A stretch of DNA of 63,374 nucleotides. Origin: Phenylobacterium sp. SCN 70-31. GTDB lineage: Bacteria > Pseudomonadota > Alphaproteobacteria > Caulobacterales > Caulobacteraceae. Both the position numbers and the translations under genes were made by a program. Where the stretch lies: NCBI RefSeq assembly GCF_001724605.1, contig NZ_MEEX01000029.1, positions 1-63,374 of the forward strand, in the 5' to 3' direction. Shown in pieces: positions 1-9,700 of the stretch. Under the pieces are notes generated by a model. That model had not been told where the DNA came from. It saw only the letters and a list, made by a program, of their open reading frames with translations, and made no database searches. Within the stretch, counting starts at the first letter, position 1. The number at the start of each line of letters is the position of its first letter.

Positions 1-150
1 CCGCGGAGAGACGCGGAAGGCGAAGCTGCGCTTTCCGCGCCCTTCCGCGTTTTCCGCGGTCCCATGACCGAGCCTCCGCTCCCGCGGAGGCTCAGGACAA
101 CCAGGCCCCTTGCGGGCCCCTTCCGTGTTTTCCGTGTCTTCCGTGGTTCC
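1..150. repeat. Non-coding palindromic repeat, copy 1
   Basis: The first 305 bases hold no gene I can support. They contain short motifs built around TTCCGCGTTTTCCGCGGT and TTCCGTGTTTTCCGTG, plus a perfect 10-bp stem with a 4-base loop at 70-93 (GAGCCTCCGC / GCGGAGGCTC). The same arrangement (GGCGAAGCTGCG, then a TTTTCCG-type box, then CATGA, then the same hairpin) recurs near 24.76-24.88 kb, so this is a dispersed intergenic repeat rather than a unique regulatory region. It lies downstream of the MFS gene at 306 and may help terminate it. Confidence 0.6.
70..93. terminator. GC-rich hairpin in repeat copy 1
   Basis: A perfect 10-bp inverted repeat, GAGCCTCCGC and GCGGAGGCTC, is separated by four bases. 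It lies downstream of the MFS gene. There is no clear T-run, so rho-independent termination is only a suggestion. The identical stem at 24828-24851 shows that it belongs to a repeat family. Confidence 0.35.
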
Positions 151-305
151 AACAGACGCAACGTCCACAGCTCCACGGCGTCCCCCGTGTAGGCAGAGCC
201 CTCGCACGACGCGCGCCCACCAATCCGCATGAGCCCCTTCCCCTCGTCCAGGGAGAAGGCGCGGCCTCGTGACCTCGCCACGTGTCGGCGCCGGCGGACC
301 CGCGC

Positions 306-1661
306 CTAGCGGACGCCGGCCTTCTCCAGATCGGTCCCGAGGTTGCGGGCGGCCGCGAGGAAGCGCCAGGCCGCCGCGGCCTGGACCACCAGCAGCGCGG
401 TCATCGCCCAGCGCAGGGAGTCGGCGCCCGCCGCGGCCTTGAAGGCGTCGCTGAGCAGGCCGATGGCCTGCGGTCCCAGCCCCATGCCGATCACCGCCAT
501 GATGAGCAGCAGGAAGGCCGAGGCCGTCGAGCGCATCTGCGGCGGGACGATCGACTGGATGGTGGCGTAGGTGGGGGCGGCGAAGGCGTTCGAGAGCAGG
601 CTCGGGATCACCAGGGCGACCAGCGCCAGCGGGAAGCTGGGGGCGAAGAAGACCGCGGCGTTGAACGGCACGCACAGCGCGACCGTGATGGCCGGGAGCC
701 AGGCGAACCAGCGGGGATCGCGGCGGCCCAGCCGGTCGGCGAGGTTGCCGAAGACGATCGTCCCGATCGCGGCGGCCAGCCCGCCCATCAGGCCCAGAGA
801 CAGGCCCAGCTGCGCCGTGCCGACCCCGAACGTGCGGATGAAGAAGGTCGGCGACCACTGGGTCACGCCATAGGCGGTGAAGGCCTGGAGCGCCGCGGCG
901 TACGACAGGGCCCGGAACGAGGGGATGGCCCAGAGCCGGGCCAGCACGCTCAGGGTCGAGGCGGCGCTGCGGCCGCCCTCGGCCGGCGGGTCGGCCGGCG
1001 CGGCGCTCGTCCCTTCCCGGACGGGTTCCCGCACGAAGAGCAGCAGCACGACCATCAGGACCAGCCCGGGTGCGCCCGCCACGATGAACGCGACCCGCCA
1101 GTTGAAGAGTTCGTTCACGATCCCGCCGATCGCCAGGCCGAACAGCACGCCCAGCGGCGCGCCGGCGGACAGCACCGCCAGGGCCGTGCTTCGGCGGCCG
1201 TGCGGGAACAGGTCGGCGAGGATGGAATGCGACGGGGGCGCGCTGCCCGCCTCGCCGACCGCGACGCCGATCCGGGCCAGCATGAGCTGCCCGAACGACT
1301 GTGCGAAACCGCAGAGCGCGGTCAGGCCGCTCCAGGCGAAGAGGGCGAGCGCGATGATGTTCCGGCGCGAGAAACGGTCGGCGGCCCGCGCGATCGGAAT
1401 GCCCATCACCGCGTAGAAGAGGGCGAAGGCCAGCCCCGAGAGCAGGCCGAGCTGGGTGTCGTTGAGGCCGAGGTCCTGCCGGATCGGCTCCATCAGGATC
1501 GAGAGGATCTGACGGTCGGTGTAGTTCACCACATTGATCAGGAAGAGGACGGCGAGCGCGCCATACGCGCCCTTGGCCACGGCGGCCTTCGCCTCTGTGT
1601 GAGGCGACCGTCCGGGCGCACTCTCCCCGCGCGCGTCCGCAGACGCGTCCGAACCCGCCAT
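306..1661 (-). CDS. MFS transporter, Spinster-like
   Basis: This 451-residue protein is a major facilitator superfamily carrier of the inner membrane with about twelve hydrophobic segments. An N-terminal TDRQILS motif in the first membrane helix and a GIPIARAADRFSRR loop between helices 2 and 3 resemble the Spinster-like proton-coupled family. The first 35 residues are a hydrophilic tail. The ATG at 1661 has a strong GGGAGGGG ribosome site. The gene lies 42 bases downstream of an enoyl-CoA hydratase and after a TetR regulator on the same strand, so an aromatic or fatty acid substrate is likely. The substrate cannot be read from the sequence. Confidence 0.88.
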   Translation of the reverse strand: MAGSDASADARGESAPGRSPHTEAKAAVAKGAYGALAVLFLINVVNYTDRQILSILMEPIRQDLGLNDTQLGLLSGLAFALFYAVMGIPIARAADRFSRRNIIALALFAWSGLTALCGFAQSFGQLMLARIGVAVGEAGSAPPSHSILADLFPHGRRSTALAVLSAGAPLGVLFGLAIGGIVNELFNWRVAFIVAGAPGLVLMVVLLLFVREPVREGTSAAPADPPAEGGRSAASTLSVLARLWAIPSFRALSYAAALQAFTAYGVTQWSPTFFIRTFGVGTAQLGLSLGLMGGLAAAIGTIVFGNLADRLGRRDPRWFAWLPAITVALCVPFNAAVFFAPSFPLALVALVIPSLLSNAFAAPTYATIQSIVPPQMRSTASAFLLLIMAVIGMGLGPQAIGLLSDAFKAAAGADSLRWAMTALLVVQAAAAWRFLAAARNLGTDLEKAGVR

Positions 1662-1703
1662 GATCCCCTCCCTGGTCCGGCGGCGTCGCCGCCGCCGTCG
1701 CCG

Positions 1704-2510
1704 TCAGCGTCCGGTGAAGACCGGCGCGCGCTTCTCGACGAAGGCCTGCGAGGCGGCCTTGTGGTCGTCGGTGCCCATGGTGCGGATCATGTGCATCGCC
1801 TCCAGGTCCAGGACCTCGGAGAGGGTGGCGTGGTCGGCGGCGTTCAGGTTCCGCTTCATGTACCCGACCGCGATGGTGGGCAGGCTGGCCAGATGGGCCG
1901 CGAAGGCCGCCGCCGCCGCCGGCAGCTCGGCCGCCGGAACGGACCGGTTGACGACACCGAGCGCCGCCGCCTGCTCGCCGGTGATGACGTCGGCGGTGAA
2001 GTACAGCTCGCGCGTCTTGGCCGCGCCCAGCAGGTGGCTCAGGAAGTACGAGCCGCCGAAGTCGCCGGACACGCCCACCTTCGAGAACGCTGTGGTGAGC
2101 TTGGCGGTGTCGGCGCAGATCCGCAGGTCGCAGGCCAGGGCCAGCGACAGGCCCGCGCCCGCCGCCGGACCCGGGATCACCGCCAGGGTGGGCTTGGGCA
2201 TTTCGTGCAGCCAGCGCACGGACTCCATGCTGGCGCGCAGGCCGGCCACCTTCTGCTCCATGCCGGGCGCCGCAGCGGCTCCGTCGCCGCTTCCGGCCGC
2301 CGCGAAGCCCTTCACGTCGCCGCCCGCGCAGAAGGCGCCGCCCGCGCCGGTCAGCACTACGGCCCGCACCTTGGGGTCGGCGGCCAGCCGGGGCAGCGCC
2401 TCGGACAGCCCCTGGATCATCTCGCTCGTGAGGGCGTTGCGCGCCTCGGGGCGGTTCATCGTCAGGGTGGCGACCCCGTCGGCGAAGGCTTCCAGAAGAT
2501 GATCGGCCAC
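1704..2510 (-). CDS. Enoyl-CoA hydratase/isomerase family protein
   Basis: This is a crotonase-fold enzyme of about 268 residues. NRPEARNALT near the N-terminus and GAGGAFCAGGDVKGF (oxyanion-hole region) are typical, and GPAAGAGLSLALACD carries the second family signature. It probably hydrates or isomerises an acyl-CoA in the cytoplasm. I place the start at a GTG at 2510 because GGAGG lies six bases upstream; the in-frame ATG at 2576 would run through the operator at 2531-2548. It sits between a TetR gene upstream and an MFS transporter downstream, all on one strand. The exact acyl substrate is not determinable. Confidence 0.88.
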   Translation of the reverse strand: MADHLLEAFADGVATLTMNRPEARNALTSEMIQGLSEALPRLAADPKVRAVVLTGAGGAFCAGGDVKGFAAAGSGDGAAAAPGMEQKVAGLRASMESVRWLHEMPKPTLAVIPGPAAGAGLSLALACDLRICADTAKLTTAFSKVGVSGDFGGSYFLSHLLGAAKTRELYFTADVITGEQAAALGVVNRSVPAAELPAAAAAFAAHLASLPTIAVGYMKRNLNAADHATLSEVLDLEAMHMIRTMGTDDHKAASQAFVEKRAPVFTGR

Positions 2511-2530
2511 GGCGTCCTCCGTTATTTTAA

Positions 2531-2548
2531 GAACCAGAATTCTGATTC
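2531..2548. promoter_or_regulatory. Near-palindromic 18-bp operator candidate
   Basis: GAACCAGAATTCTGATTC matches its own reverse complement at 16 of 18 positions and lies between the TetR gene and the enoyl-CoA hydratase start. An 18-mer differing at only three positions occurs at 23684-23701 in front of the nitronate monooxygenase gene. Both copies are followed by TAT-rich sequence. I infer a binding site for a TetR-type regulator, most simply the product of the neighbouring gene. Confidence 0.5.
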
Positions 2549-2576
2549 CTATATGAGCCGGCGTGGCGTGGGTCAA

Positions 2577-3260
2577 TCACGCCGGCGGGTGTCTATCCCT
2601 CGCGGGCGGGAGCCCGAGCGTCGCCGTCGCCATGAGCGTCAGCGACTTCAGGAAGAACGCGTTGTCGATCTCGCTGCTGATGCTGACGTTGAGCAGGCGG
2701 TGGATGATGGCGCCCTCGACGGCGCTCAGGCAGACCGTGCAGAACGGCTCGAGATCGGGTCGGTCGACCTCGGGCGCGTGCGCGCGCAGGAATGCGGCGA
2801 GGCGTCCGGCGGCGAGTTTCGAGGCCATCCTAAGCTCGGGCCAGTCCTCGGCGGCTTCGCCATCCAGGCTCCGCTGGTAGAGGGCGCGGAAGAAACCTGC
2901 GTTGTGGGTCATCACCGACAACGTCGACTTCACATAGGCCCCGACGAGCTGGGACGGGCCCTCGTCGGCCCAACGGGGAAGGGCGAAGAACCGCTCGATG
3001 TTCTCACGCCCCCGGAGGGCGAAACGTCGCCGCAGCGCCCGGAACACCGCATCCTTGTCGCGAAACCGCAGGTAGAACGCGCCGATGGAATAGCCTGCGG
3101 CGGCAGCGATGTCGGTGACGTGCGCGTTGTGGTAGCCGCGGCTGGCGAAAGTGGCCTCGGCCGCTTCCAGCAGCCGTTCCTGCGCGATCCGGCTGCGCTT
3201 CTGCCGCGCGGGCGACACGCCGTCCAAGTCGTCGAATTCCAGAGGCGTCGGCTTCGTCAT
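2577..3260 (-). CDS. TetR/AcrR family transcriptional regulator
   Basis: This 227-residue regulator has an N-terminal helix-turn-helix around residues 25-70 (TDIAAAAGYSIGAFYLRF is the recognition region) and a C-terminal ligand domain with no recognisable specificity. The ATG at 3260 (MTKPTPLEF) is preferred over the farther in-frame start at 3380, because the extra 40 residues are low-complexity and family members begin close to the DNA-binding domain. Its stop lies 66 bases before the hydratase start, with an operator-like palindrome in the gap. It probably represses the hydratase-MFS pair and perhaps the nitronate monooxygenase at 23.8 kb. Confidence 0.85.
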   Translation of the reverse strand: MTKPTPLEFDDLDGVSPARQKRSRIAQERLLEAAEATFASRGYHNAHVTDIAAAAGYSIGAFYLRFRDKDAVFRALRRRFALRGRENIERFFALPRWADEGPSQLVGAYVKSTLSVMTHNAGFFRALYQRSLDGEAAEDWPELRMASKLAAGRLAAFLRAHAPEVDRPDLEPFCTVCLSAVEGAIIHRLLNVSISSEIDNAFFLKSLTLMATATLGLPPARDRHPPA

Positions 3261-3570
3261 GGCCCCGGGGGGAACGGATGCAGGGAATGCGCCGGTGGGA
3301 CGATCCTGATTCCCTCCGGCGGGCCGAGCATGCCGGGCGAAGACCACAGGGTCCAGCGCCCCGGAAGTTTCGGACGCCATGCCATTCTGCCTTGTCGCTT
3401 GAAAGTCCTGCGGAAATCGTCGGTCGGCCGCTGGCGCCGACCCGCATCGCGCAAGAGACAGGCGCCTGCGGGCGCATCGCTGCGCATCCGCGTGCGTTCA
3501 CAGTCCCCTGAGCCGCGCGAAGCAGGTAAGTTCGGAACCCAGCTCAAGCTTGGACGCTCACCGCCTTACG

Positions 3571-4191
3571 ATGAAGTCTCTGCCCAACATCCTCACCGGA
3601 TCCCGCCTCGTCATGGCGCTGTTCATGTTCGTGGCCTTCGCCGCGGCGGCCGGAGCCGTGCCGTACTGGTCGAACCGGCTGACGCCCGAGGCGCAGTTCG
3701 CCCTCCAGCGATGGGCGGTCTACGCCTTCGTGCTGGCGGCGGTGACCGACTTCTTCGACGGCTGGCTGGCCCGCAAGCTCAAGGCCGAGAGCGTCTGGGG
3801 CGCGATCCTCGATCCGATCGGCGACAAGGTGCTGGTCTGCGGCGCCATCCTGGGCCTGATGAGCCTGGGCCCCCAGCCGATGGTCGTGCTGCCGGCCGGT
3901 CTGATCCTGTTCCGCGAGTTCACCGTCAGCGCGCTGCGCGAGGTGGGGGCGGGCAAGGGCGTGAAGCTGCCCGTCACGCTGCTGGCCAAGTGGAAGACGA
4001 CGCTCCAGCTCACCGCGCTCACCTTCGAGCTGATCGTGGCCGCCTGGGGCGCCTTCAGCCTGCCGGACGGCACACCGCTGCGCGCCGGCTTCGAGTGGGT
4101 GGCCCACGGCCTGCTGTGGGCGGCCACCCTGGTCACGCTCGTCACCGGCTTCCAGTATTGGGCGCAGACGCGCAAGGCCCTGGCGGAATAG
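3571..4191 (+). CDS. pgsA: CDP-diacylglycerol--glycerol-3-phosphate 3-phosphatidyltransferase
   Basis: This 206-residue membrane enzyme makes phosphatidylglycerol phosphate from CDP-diacylglycerol and glycerol 3-phosphate. It contains the complete CDP-alcohol phosphotransferase motif around residues 58-85, DFFDGWLARK followed by GAILDPIGDK, with the four metal-binding aspartates. The N-terminal SLPNILTGSRLVMA is typical of PgsA, and there are four or more hydrophobic segments. The ATG at 3571 is chosen over an upstream in-frame TTG because MKSLPNILT is the usual PgsA beginning. It converges on the pirin gene with one base between the two stops. Confidence 0.93.
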   Translation: MKSLPNILTGSRLVMALFMFVAFAAAAGAVPYWSNRLTPEAQFALQRWAVYAFVLAAVTDFFDGWLARKLKAESVWGAILDPIGDKVLVCGAILGLMSLGPQPMVVLPAGLILFREFTVSALREVGAGKGVKLPVTLLAKWKTTLQLTALTFELIVAAWGAFSLPDGTPLRAGFEWVAHGLLWAATLVTLVTGFQYWAQTRKALAE

Positions 4192-4192
4192 G

Positions 4193-5089
4193 TCAGCTCA
4201 TCGGGCTGGCCGGCGGCGGCGGCTCGGGCAGGGGGATGAACTCCTGGTCGTCGGCGTCGGGCAGCTTCATGCGGCCGGCGCGCCAGTCGGCCTTGGCCTG
4301 TTCGATCCGTTCCTTGGACGAGGAGACGAAGTTCCACTCGATGAAGCGCGGCCCCACGGGCTCGCCGCCCAGCAGCATGACGATGGCGTCGGTGGCGGCC
4401 GTGAACAGCACCGGCTCGCCGGGGGCGAACACCGCCATCTGGCCGGCGCGCAGGGTCTGGCCCGCGACCTCCACCTCGCCTTCGGCCACATAGGCGGCCC
4501 GCTCGGGATACTCGGCCGGCAGTTCGCCCTGGCCGCCGGCCTTCAGCCGCCAGTGGCAGTAGAACATCGGCGAACGGGTCGCCACCTTGGCCTCCGCCCC
4601 CCAGCCCTTGCCCGCCACCAGCCGCGCCCACAGCTTGCCGTCCGGCGTCTCGAAGGTGGGCAGGTCGGCCGGCCCGTGGTTGGCGAACGCGGGGTCGATC
4701 TCCTCCTGCCCGTCGGGCAGCGCGACCCAGGCCTGGATGCCGTGCATCTTGCCGCCCTGCGCCCGCAGGGTCTCGAACCGTTCGGAATGGGTGATCCCGC
4801 GCCCGGCGGTCATCCAGTTCACTTCGCCCGGATGGATCGCCTGGATCGCGCCCACGCTGTCGCGGTGGGTGATCTCGCCGTCGAAGAGGTAGGTGACGGT
4901 CGACAGCCCGATGTGCGGATGCGGACGCACATCGACCTTGCGGTCGAACCCGGCCTGGAACGCCACCGGCCCCATGTGGTCGAAGAAGACGAACGGCCCC
5001 ACCATCCGCCGCTTCGCATACGGCAGGACGCGCCCCACCTCGAATCCGCCGAGGTCCTTGCGGCGCTGGTCGATGACGAGTTCGATCAT
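4193..5089 (-). CDS. Pirin family protein
   Basis: This bicupin protein has 298 residues, the usual pirin length. The metal-binding residues are visible in HPHIGLSTVTYLFDGEITH and MTAGRGITHSE, matching the three histidines and one glutamate that bind iron in pirins. Some members act as quercetinases or redox regulators, and the role here is open. The C-terminal cupin is followed by a proline-rich tail. The ATG at 5089 begins MIELVIDQRRKDLGGF, a typical pirin start. It is the second gene after a secreted beta-propeller protein. Confidence 0.92.
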   Translation of the reverse strand: MIELVIDQRRKDLGGFEVGRVLPYAKRRMVGPFVFFDHMGPVAFQAGFDRKVDVRPHPHIGLSTVTYLFDGEITHRDSVGAIQAIHPGEVNWMTAGRGITHSERFETLRAQGGKMHGIQAWVALPDGQEEIDPAFANHGPADLPTFETPDGKLWARLVAGKGWGAEAKVATRSPMFYCHWRLKAGGQGELPAEYPERAAYVAEGEVEVAGQTLRAGQMAVFAPGEPVLFTAATDAIVMLLGGEPVGPRFIEWNFVSSSKERIEQAKADWRAGRMKLPDADDQEFIPLPEPPPPASPMS

Positions 5090-5120
5090 GGGCGGTTCCT
5101 TCGCAGCGTCCGGGGCTGTG

Positions 5121-6086
5121 TCAGGGATTGAGCGGCGCCAGCCTCACGAACGCAACCGTGGCCGGGCCGGGATCGACGCCGTTGCGCGTCCCTTCGGCGG
5201 TCCAACCCGCCCACTGGCTGCGGGTGACCACGACGAGGCCGCCGGGCGCGACGGCGGCCAGGGCGGGATCGGGCAGGGCCTCGCCGGCCAGCACGCTCTC
5301 CACCGCCTCCAGCCGTTCGCAGTCGGCGCTGATGCGCAGCCGCAGCAGGCGATAGGGCTCCCGGCCGTTGTAGGTGGCCGCGACGTCCAGCGTGTCGCGC
5401 AGGCGCAGGGAAACCAGGCCGTCCAGGCCGGCGATCCGACCCTCGGCCTTGACGGGCCGGCTGGTTCCGTCGGCCAGGTCCAGGCGGTGCAGGCCGGTGC
5501 GGTAGTCGGAGACGATCATGGCGTCCAGCGGGCACAGCACCATGCCTTGGGCCGAAGTCGCGCCCTCGGGCTTGCCGACCAGCCGGGGCGCCGCGGCGCC
5601 GGGCGCCAGGACCCAGACGGCGCCGGTGGCGCTGTCCGACGCGTAGACCGCCCCCGCCGGATCGACCACCACGTCGCCGAAGGTTGTCGCCGGCGCCGGA
5701 GCGGGATGGCGGGCCAGGATGCGCCCGTCCGCCAGGGAGATCTCCAGCAGGCCCGTGCGCTTCCCGCCGGACCCTCCGGGCACGCCGTCGCCCCAGGCCT
5801 CCGCGGCCCAGAGCACGCCGCGCCGTGCGTCCACGGCCAGGCCGAACACCCCGCCGGTCGCCGGATCGTCTTGCAGGAACGGCGCAAGCCGGCCGTCCTC
5901 GATGCGGAAGATCGTGCGGGCGGCGACCGCGCTCACGAACCACTGTCCCTGATGGTGCGCGACACCTTCGATCAGGAGGTCGCGACGCTCGTCGGCGGCC
6001 AGGACCTCGACCGCGGGCTCCGCTGCGAGGGCTGACGTCGCGGTCAGGAACAGCGCGGCGGCGACGCTAGCCCTGGGCGCTGACAT
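5121..6086 (-). CDS. Secreted SMP-30/gluconolactonase-like beta-propeller protein
   Basis: This 321-residue protein has a cleavable signal peptide (hydrophobic run ending at ATSALA near residue 20), so it is probably periplasmic. Repeated blades such as GVFGLAVDARRGVLWAAE and TFGDVVVDPAGAVYASD resemble SMP-30/gluconolactonase or NHL-type propellers. No catalytic activity can be assigned. The start codon lies inside the last codons of the upstream Lrp/AsnC gene (20-base overlap), so the two are probably co-transcribed. Confidence 0.75.
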   Translation of the reverse strand: MSAPRASVAAALFLTATSALAAEPAVEVLAADERRDLLIEGVAHHQGQWFVSAVAARTIFRIEDGRLAPFLQDDPATGGVFGLAVDARRGVLWAAEAWGDGVPGGSGGKRTGLLEISLADGRILARHPAPAPATTFGDVVVDPAGAVYASDSATGAVWVLAPGAAAPRLVGKPEGATSAQGMVLCPLDAMIVSDYRTGLHRLDLADGTSRPVKAEGRIAGLDGLVSLRLRDTLDVAATYNGREPYRLLRLRISADCERLEAVESVLAGEALPDPALAAVAPGGLVVVTRSQWAGWTAEGTRNGVDPGPATVAFVRLAPLNP

Positions 6087-6594
6087 AGGGGCTGACGAGG
6101 CCCAGGGGCGCGGCGGTGGTGTTCTTGACCGAGCGGATGACGATGCGGCTCTCGATGTTCGAGACCAGCCCCAGCGACAGGATCCGGTCGCGGAGGAAGT
6201 CGTCGAAGGCGTGCATGTCGCGGGTGACGATCCGCAGCTCGTAGTCGCAGGCTCCGGTGACGGTGGCGCACTGCACCACCTCGGGCAGCTTGCCGATGGC
6301 CGTTTCGAAAGCTTCCAGGTTGTCCTTGGTCGGAAGGCTCAGCTTGACCGTGCAGTAGACCTCGAACCCCAGGCCCAGACGCTCGCGGTCCAGGATGGTC
6401 ACGCGACGCTGGATGACCCCCGCGTCCTCCAGCCGCTTGATGCGCCGCCAGCACGGAGACGAGGACAATCCGACCCGATCGGCGATCTCGGCGACGGACA
6501 ATCCGGCGTCGTGCTGGATGAGGTCGAGGATCTTGGCATCCACAGCGTCGAGAGCCTCAGACAACTTTTCCTCCGGGCCACGCCACGACTGCAT
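6067..6594 (-). CDS. Lrp/AsnC family transcriptional regulator
   Basis: This 175-residue regulator has an N-terminal winged helix-turn-helix (LDLIQHDAGLSVAEIADRVG then SSSPCWRRIKRLEDAGVI) and a C-terminal RAM ligand domain (VTGACDYELRIVTRDM). Lrp/AsnC proteins sense amino acids or their keto acids. It is transcribed away from the indolepyruvate oxidoreductase gene across a 112-base spacer. The arrangement suggests that it controls aromatic amino acid breakdown. The N-terminal dozen residues (MQSWRGPEEKLSEA) may be an extension. Confidence 0.92.
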   Translation of the reverse strand: MQSWRGPEEKLSEALDAVDAKILDLIQHDAGLSVAEIADRVGLSSSPCWRRIKRLEDAGVIQRRVTILDRERLGLGFEVYCTVKLSLPTKDNLEAFETAIGKLPEVVQCATVTGACDYELRIVTRDMHAFDDFLRDRILSLGLVSNIESRIVIRSVKNTTAAPLGLVSPYVSAQG

Positions 6595-6706
6595 ATCGTT
6601 CTTGCCCCGGAACCACTGGCCGGGGGCATGCTTTTGGCAAGCAATTGCGGCGGTCTTATATGATCGTGCAGGGCGTTAGGGGAGGGCCGAAAGGAAAAAA
6701 ATTGCG

Positions 6707-9700
6707 ATGCGCCACCAGGAAGTGACGCTCGACGACAAGTTTCTGCTCACGGACGGTCGAGTCTTCATCACCGGCGTCCAGACTCTCCTGCGCGTCCTCA
6801 TGGATCAGCGCCGGCTGGACCGGGCCGCAGGCCTCGACACGGCCGGATTTGTGTCCGGATACCGGGGCTCGCCGCTGGGCGGGCTGGACCAGCAGGCGCA
6901 CCGGGCGGGCCGGTTCCTGAAGGACGCGGAGGTCGTGTTCAAGGAAGGCCTGAACGAGGACCTGGCCGCGACCGCGGTCTGGGGCAGCCAGCAGGCGAAC
7001 CTGTTCCCGGGCGCGCGCTACGACGGCGTGTTCGGCATGTGGTACGGCAAGGCGCCGGGAGTGGACCGGACGGGCGACGTCTTCAAGCACGCGAACTTCG
7101 CCGGCGTCTGGCCGAAGGGCGGCGTGCTGGCGGTGGCCGGCGACGACCACAACTGCAAGTCCTCCACCCTGCCGTCCCAGTCGGAGTACGCCTTCCAGGA
7201 TTTCGAGATTCCGGTGCTGTCGCCGGCCGACGTGCAGGAGGTGCTGGACTACGGCCTGCTGGGCTACGCGCTGAGCCGCTTCTCGGGCCTGTGGGTGGGC
7301 ATGATCGCGCTGGCCGACACCATGGATTCGGGCGCGACCATCGACGTCTCGCTCGGCCGCCATCGCTTCGTGACGCCCGAGGGCTTCCGCCAGCCCGCCG
7401 GGGGGCTGGGCATCCGCCTCAAGGACCAGCCGCTCGACAAGGAGCGGCGGCTCCGCACTCAGAAGATCCCCGCCGCCCTGGCCTTCGCCCGCGCCAACCG
7501 CATCGACCGCGTGATGCTGGGCGGCTCGCGTCCGCGGCTGGGCATCGTGTGCCAGGGCCAGGCCTACAAGGACGTGATCGAGGCGCTGGCGGCCATGAGC
7601 CTCACGCCCCAGGAGGCGGCCCGTCTCGGCGTGGCCATCTACAAGGTCGGAATGCCCTGGCCGCTGGAGCCCATCGGAATCCGCGCCTTCGCCGCCGGCC
7701 TCGAGACCCTGATGGTGATCGAGCACAAGCGGCCGCTGATCGAGGGCCAGGCCCGCGCCGCGCTCTACGACCTGCCGGCCCACGCCCGGCCGGCGATCGT
7801 GGGCAAGACCGACGAGAAGGGCGCGCCGCTGCTCTCGGAGCTGACGAGCCTCTCGGTGGCCGAGATCGCGCTGGCCATCGCCGACCGCCTGCCCGCCGGC
7901 GCGCACATGGATGGCGTCTACGACTATCTGAACCGGGTCTCGGCCGCCTCGATGGCCGCGGTCACGCTCTCCAGCGACCAGCAGCGCAAGCCCTTCTTCT
8001 GCTCGGGTTGCCCGCACAACTCCTCGACCCGCCTGCCCGAAGGCAGCCGGGCGCTGGCCGGGATCGGCTGCCACTACATGGCCAGCTTCAGCGATCCCGC
8101 CACCGACCTGAACAGCCACATGGGCGGCGAGGGCCTGTCGTGGGTGGGCGCCTCGCCGTTCACCGACGAGCCGCACGTCTTCGTCAATCTGGGCGACGGG
8201 ACCTATAACCACTCGGGCTCGCTGGCGATCCGCGCCGCCGTCGCGGCGGGGGCGAGCATGACCTACAAGCTGCTGTTCAACGACGCCGTCGCCATGACCG
8301 GCGGCCAGCAGGCCGAGAGCGGCTTCACGGTTCCCCAGATCACCCGACAGCTCGCCTCGGAAGGCGTGAAGAAGGTCGTGGTCGTGGCGACGGAGCCCGA
8401 GCGGTATGCCGACGTGCGCGACCTGGCCCCCGGCGTCGAGGTCTTCCCCCGCAGCGACCTGATGAAGGTCCAGCGCCAGCTTCGCGAGACGCCCGGCGTC
8501 ACCGTGCTGATCTACGACCAGGTCTGCGCCACCGAGAAGCGGCGGCGGCGCAAGCGCGGCAAGATGGCCGCCGCGCCCATGCGGGTGATGATCAATCCCC
8601 TGGTCTGCGAGGGCTGCGGCGACTGCTCGGTGAAGTCGAACTGCGTTTCGGTCGAGCCGCTGAACACCGAGTTTGGCCGCAAGCGGAAGATCAACCAGTC
8701 CACCTGCAACCAGGACTATTCGTGCCTGGACGGCTTCTGCCCCTCGTTCGTCACCCTGGAGGGCGCCGAGAACGCCCATCGCGAGGCGATGCCGGCGCTG
8801 ACCGCCGATTCCACGCCGCTGCCGACGTTCGAGACCCTGTCGGGCGTGCGCAATATCGTCTTCACCGGCGTCGGCGGCACGGGGGTGACCACGGTGGCCT
8901 CGATCCTGGCGATGGCCGCCCACGTGGACGGGCGCAGCGCCTCGGTGGTCGACATGACGGGCCTGGCCCAGAAGGGCGGGGCAGTGTTCAGCCACGTGCG
9001 CATCGGCGAGACCGAGGCGACGGTGGTCGGGGGCCGCGTGCCGGCGGCCAGCGCCAACGTCCTGATCGCCTGCGATCTGCTCTCGGCGGCCGGCGCCGAC
9101 GCGCTGGCGCTCTACGCCAAGGACCGGACCGTGGCGGTGGGCAACGCCGACTTCGCGCCCACGGCCGATTTCGTCACCGACCGCGACGTGCGCTTCGACG
9201 CCGACGAGCAGGGCCGCCGCATCGCCGGGGCGGTGAAGAGCTACGACTCGGCGCCCGCCAGCCACCTGGCCGAGACGAACCTGGGCGATGCGATCTACGC
9301 CAACATGATCATGCTGGGCTTCGCCTGGCAGAAGGGCGTGGTGCCCGTCTCCAGCCGCGCGCTCTACCGCGCTATCCGGCTGAACGGCGTGGAGGCCGAA
9401 GCCAACCTCCAGGCCTTCGAACTGGGTCGAATGGCCGCCCACGATCCCGACGCCCGCGGCCCCCGCGAGGACGATGTCCCCACGCCCGAGAAGATGAGCC
9501 TTGACGAGCTGATCAACGGCCGGGCCGGAGAGCTGAGGGCCTATCAGAACGACGCCTATGCGGACCGCTATCTGACCAAGGTGGGCAAGGTCCGCGCCGC
9601 CGAGGCGTCCTTGGGCTCCACCGAGCTCACCCACGCCGTGGCGGTCAGCCTCTACAAGCTGATGGCCTACAAGGACGAATACGAGGTGGCGCGGCTCTAC

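Noticed and set aside
2531..2548. Possible SOS box because of GAAC and TTC ends
   Set aside because: The spacing and orientation (GAAC-N10-GTTC-like) differ from GTTC-N7-GTTC; it is better explained as a TetR-type palindrome.
282..4493. Very long open frame of 1403 codons on the plus strand
   Set aside because: It runs antisense to the MFS, hydratase and TetR genes and through pgsA in another frame. The product is Arg/Gly/Ala-rich with no domain, a usual shadow in GC-rich DNA.
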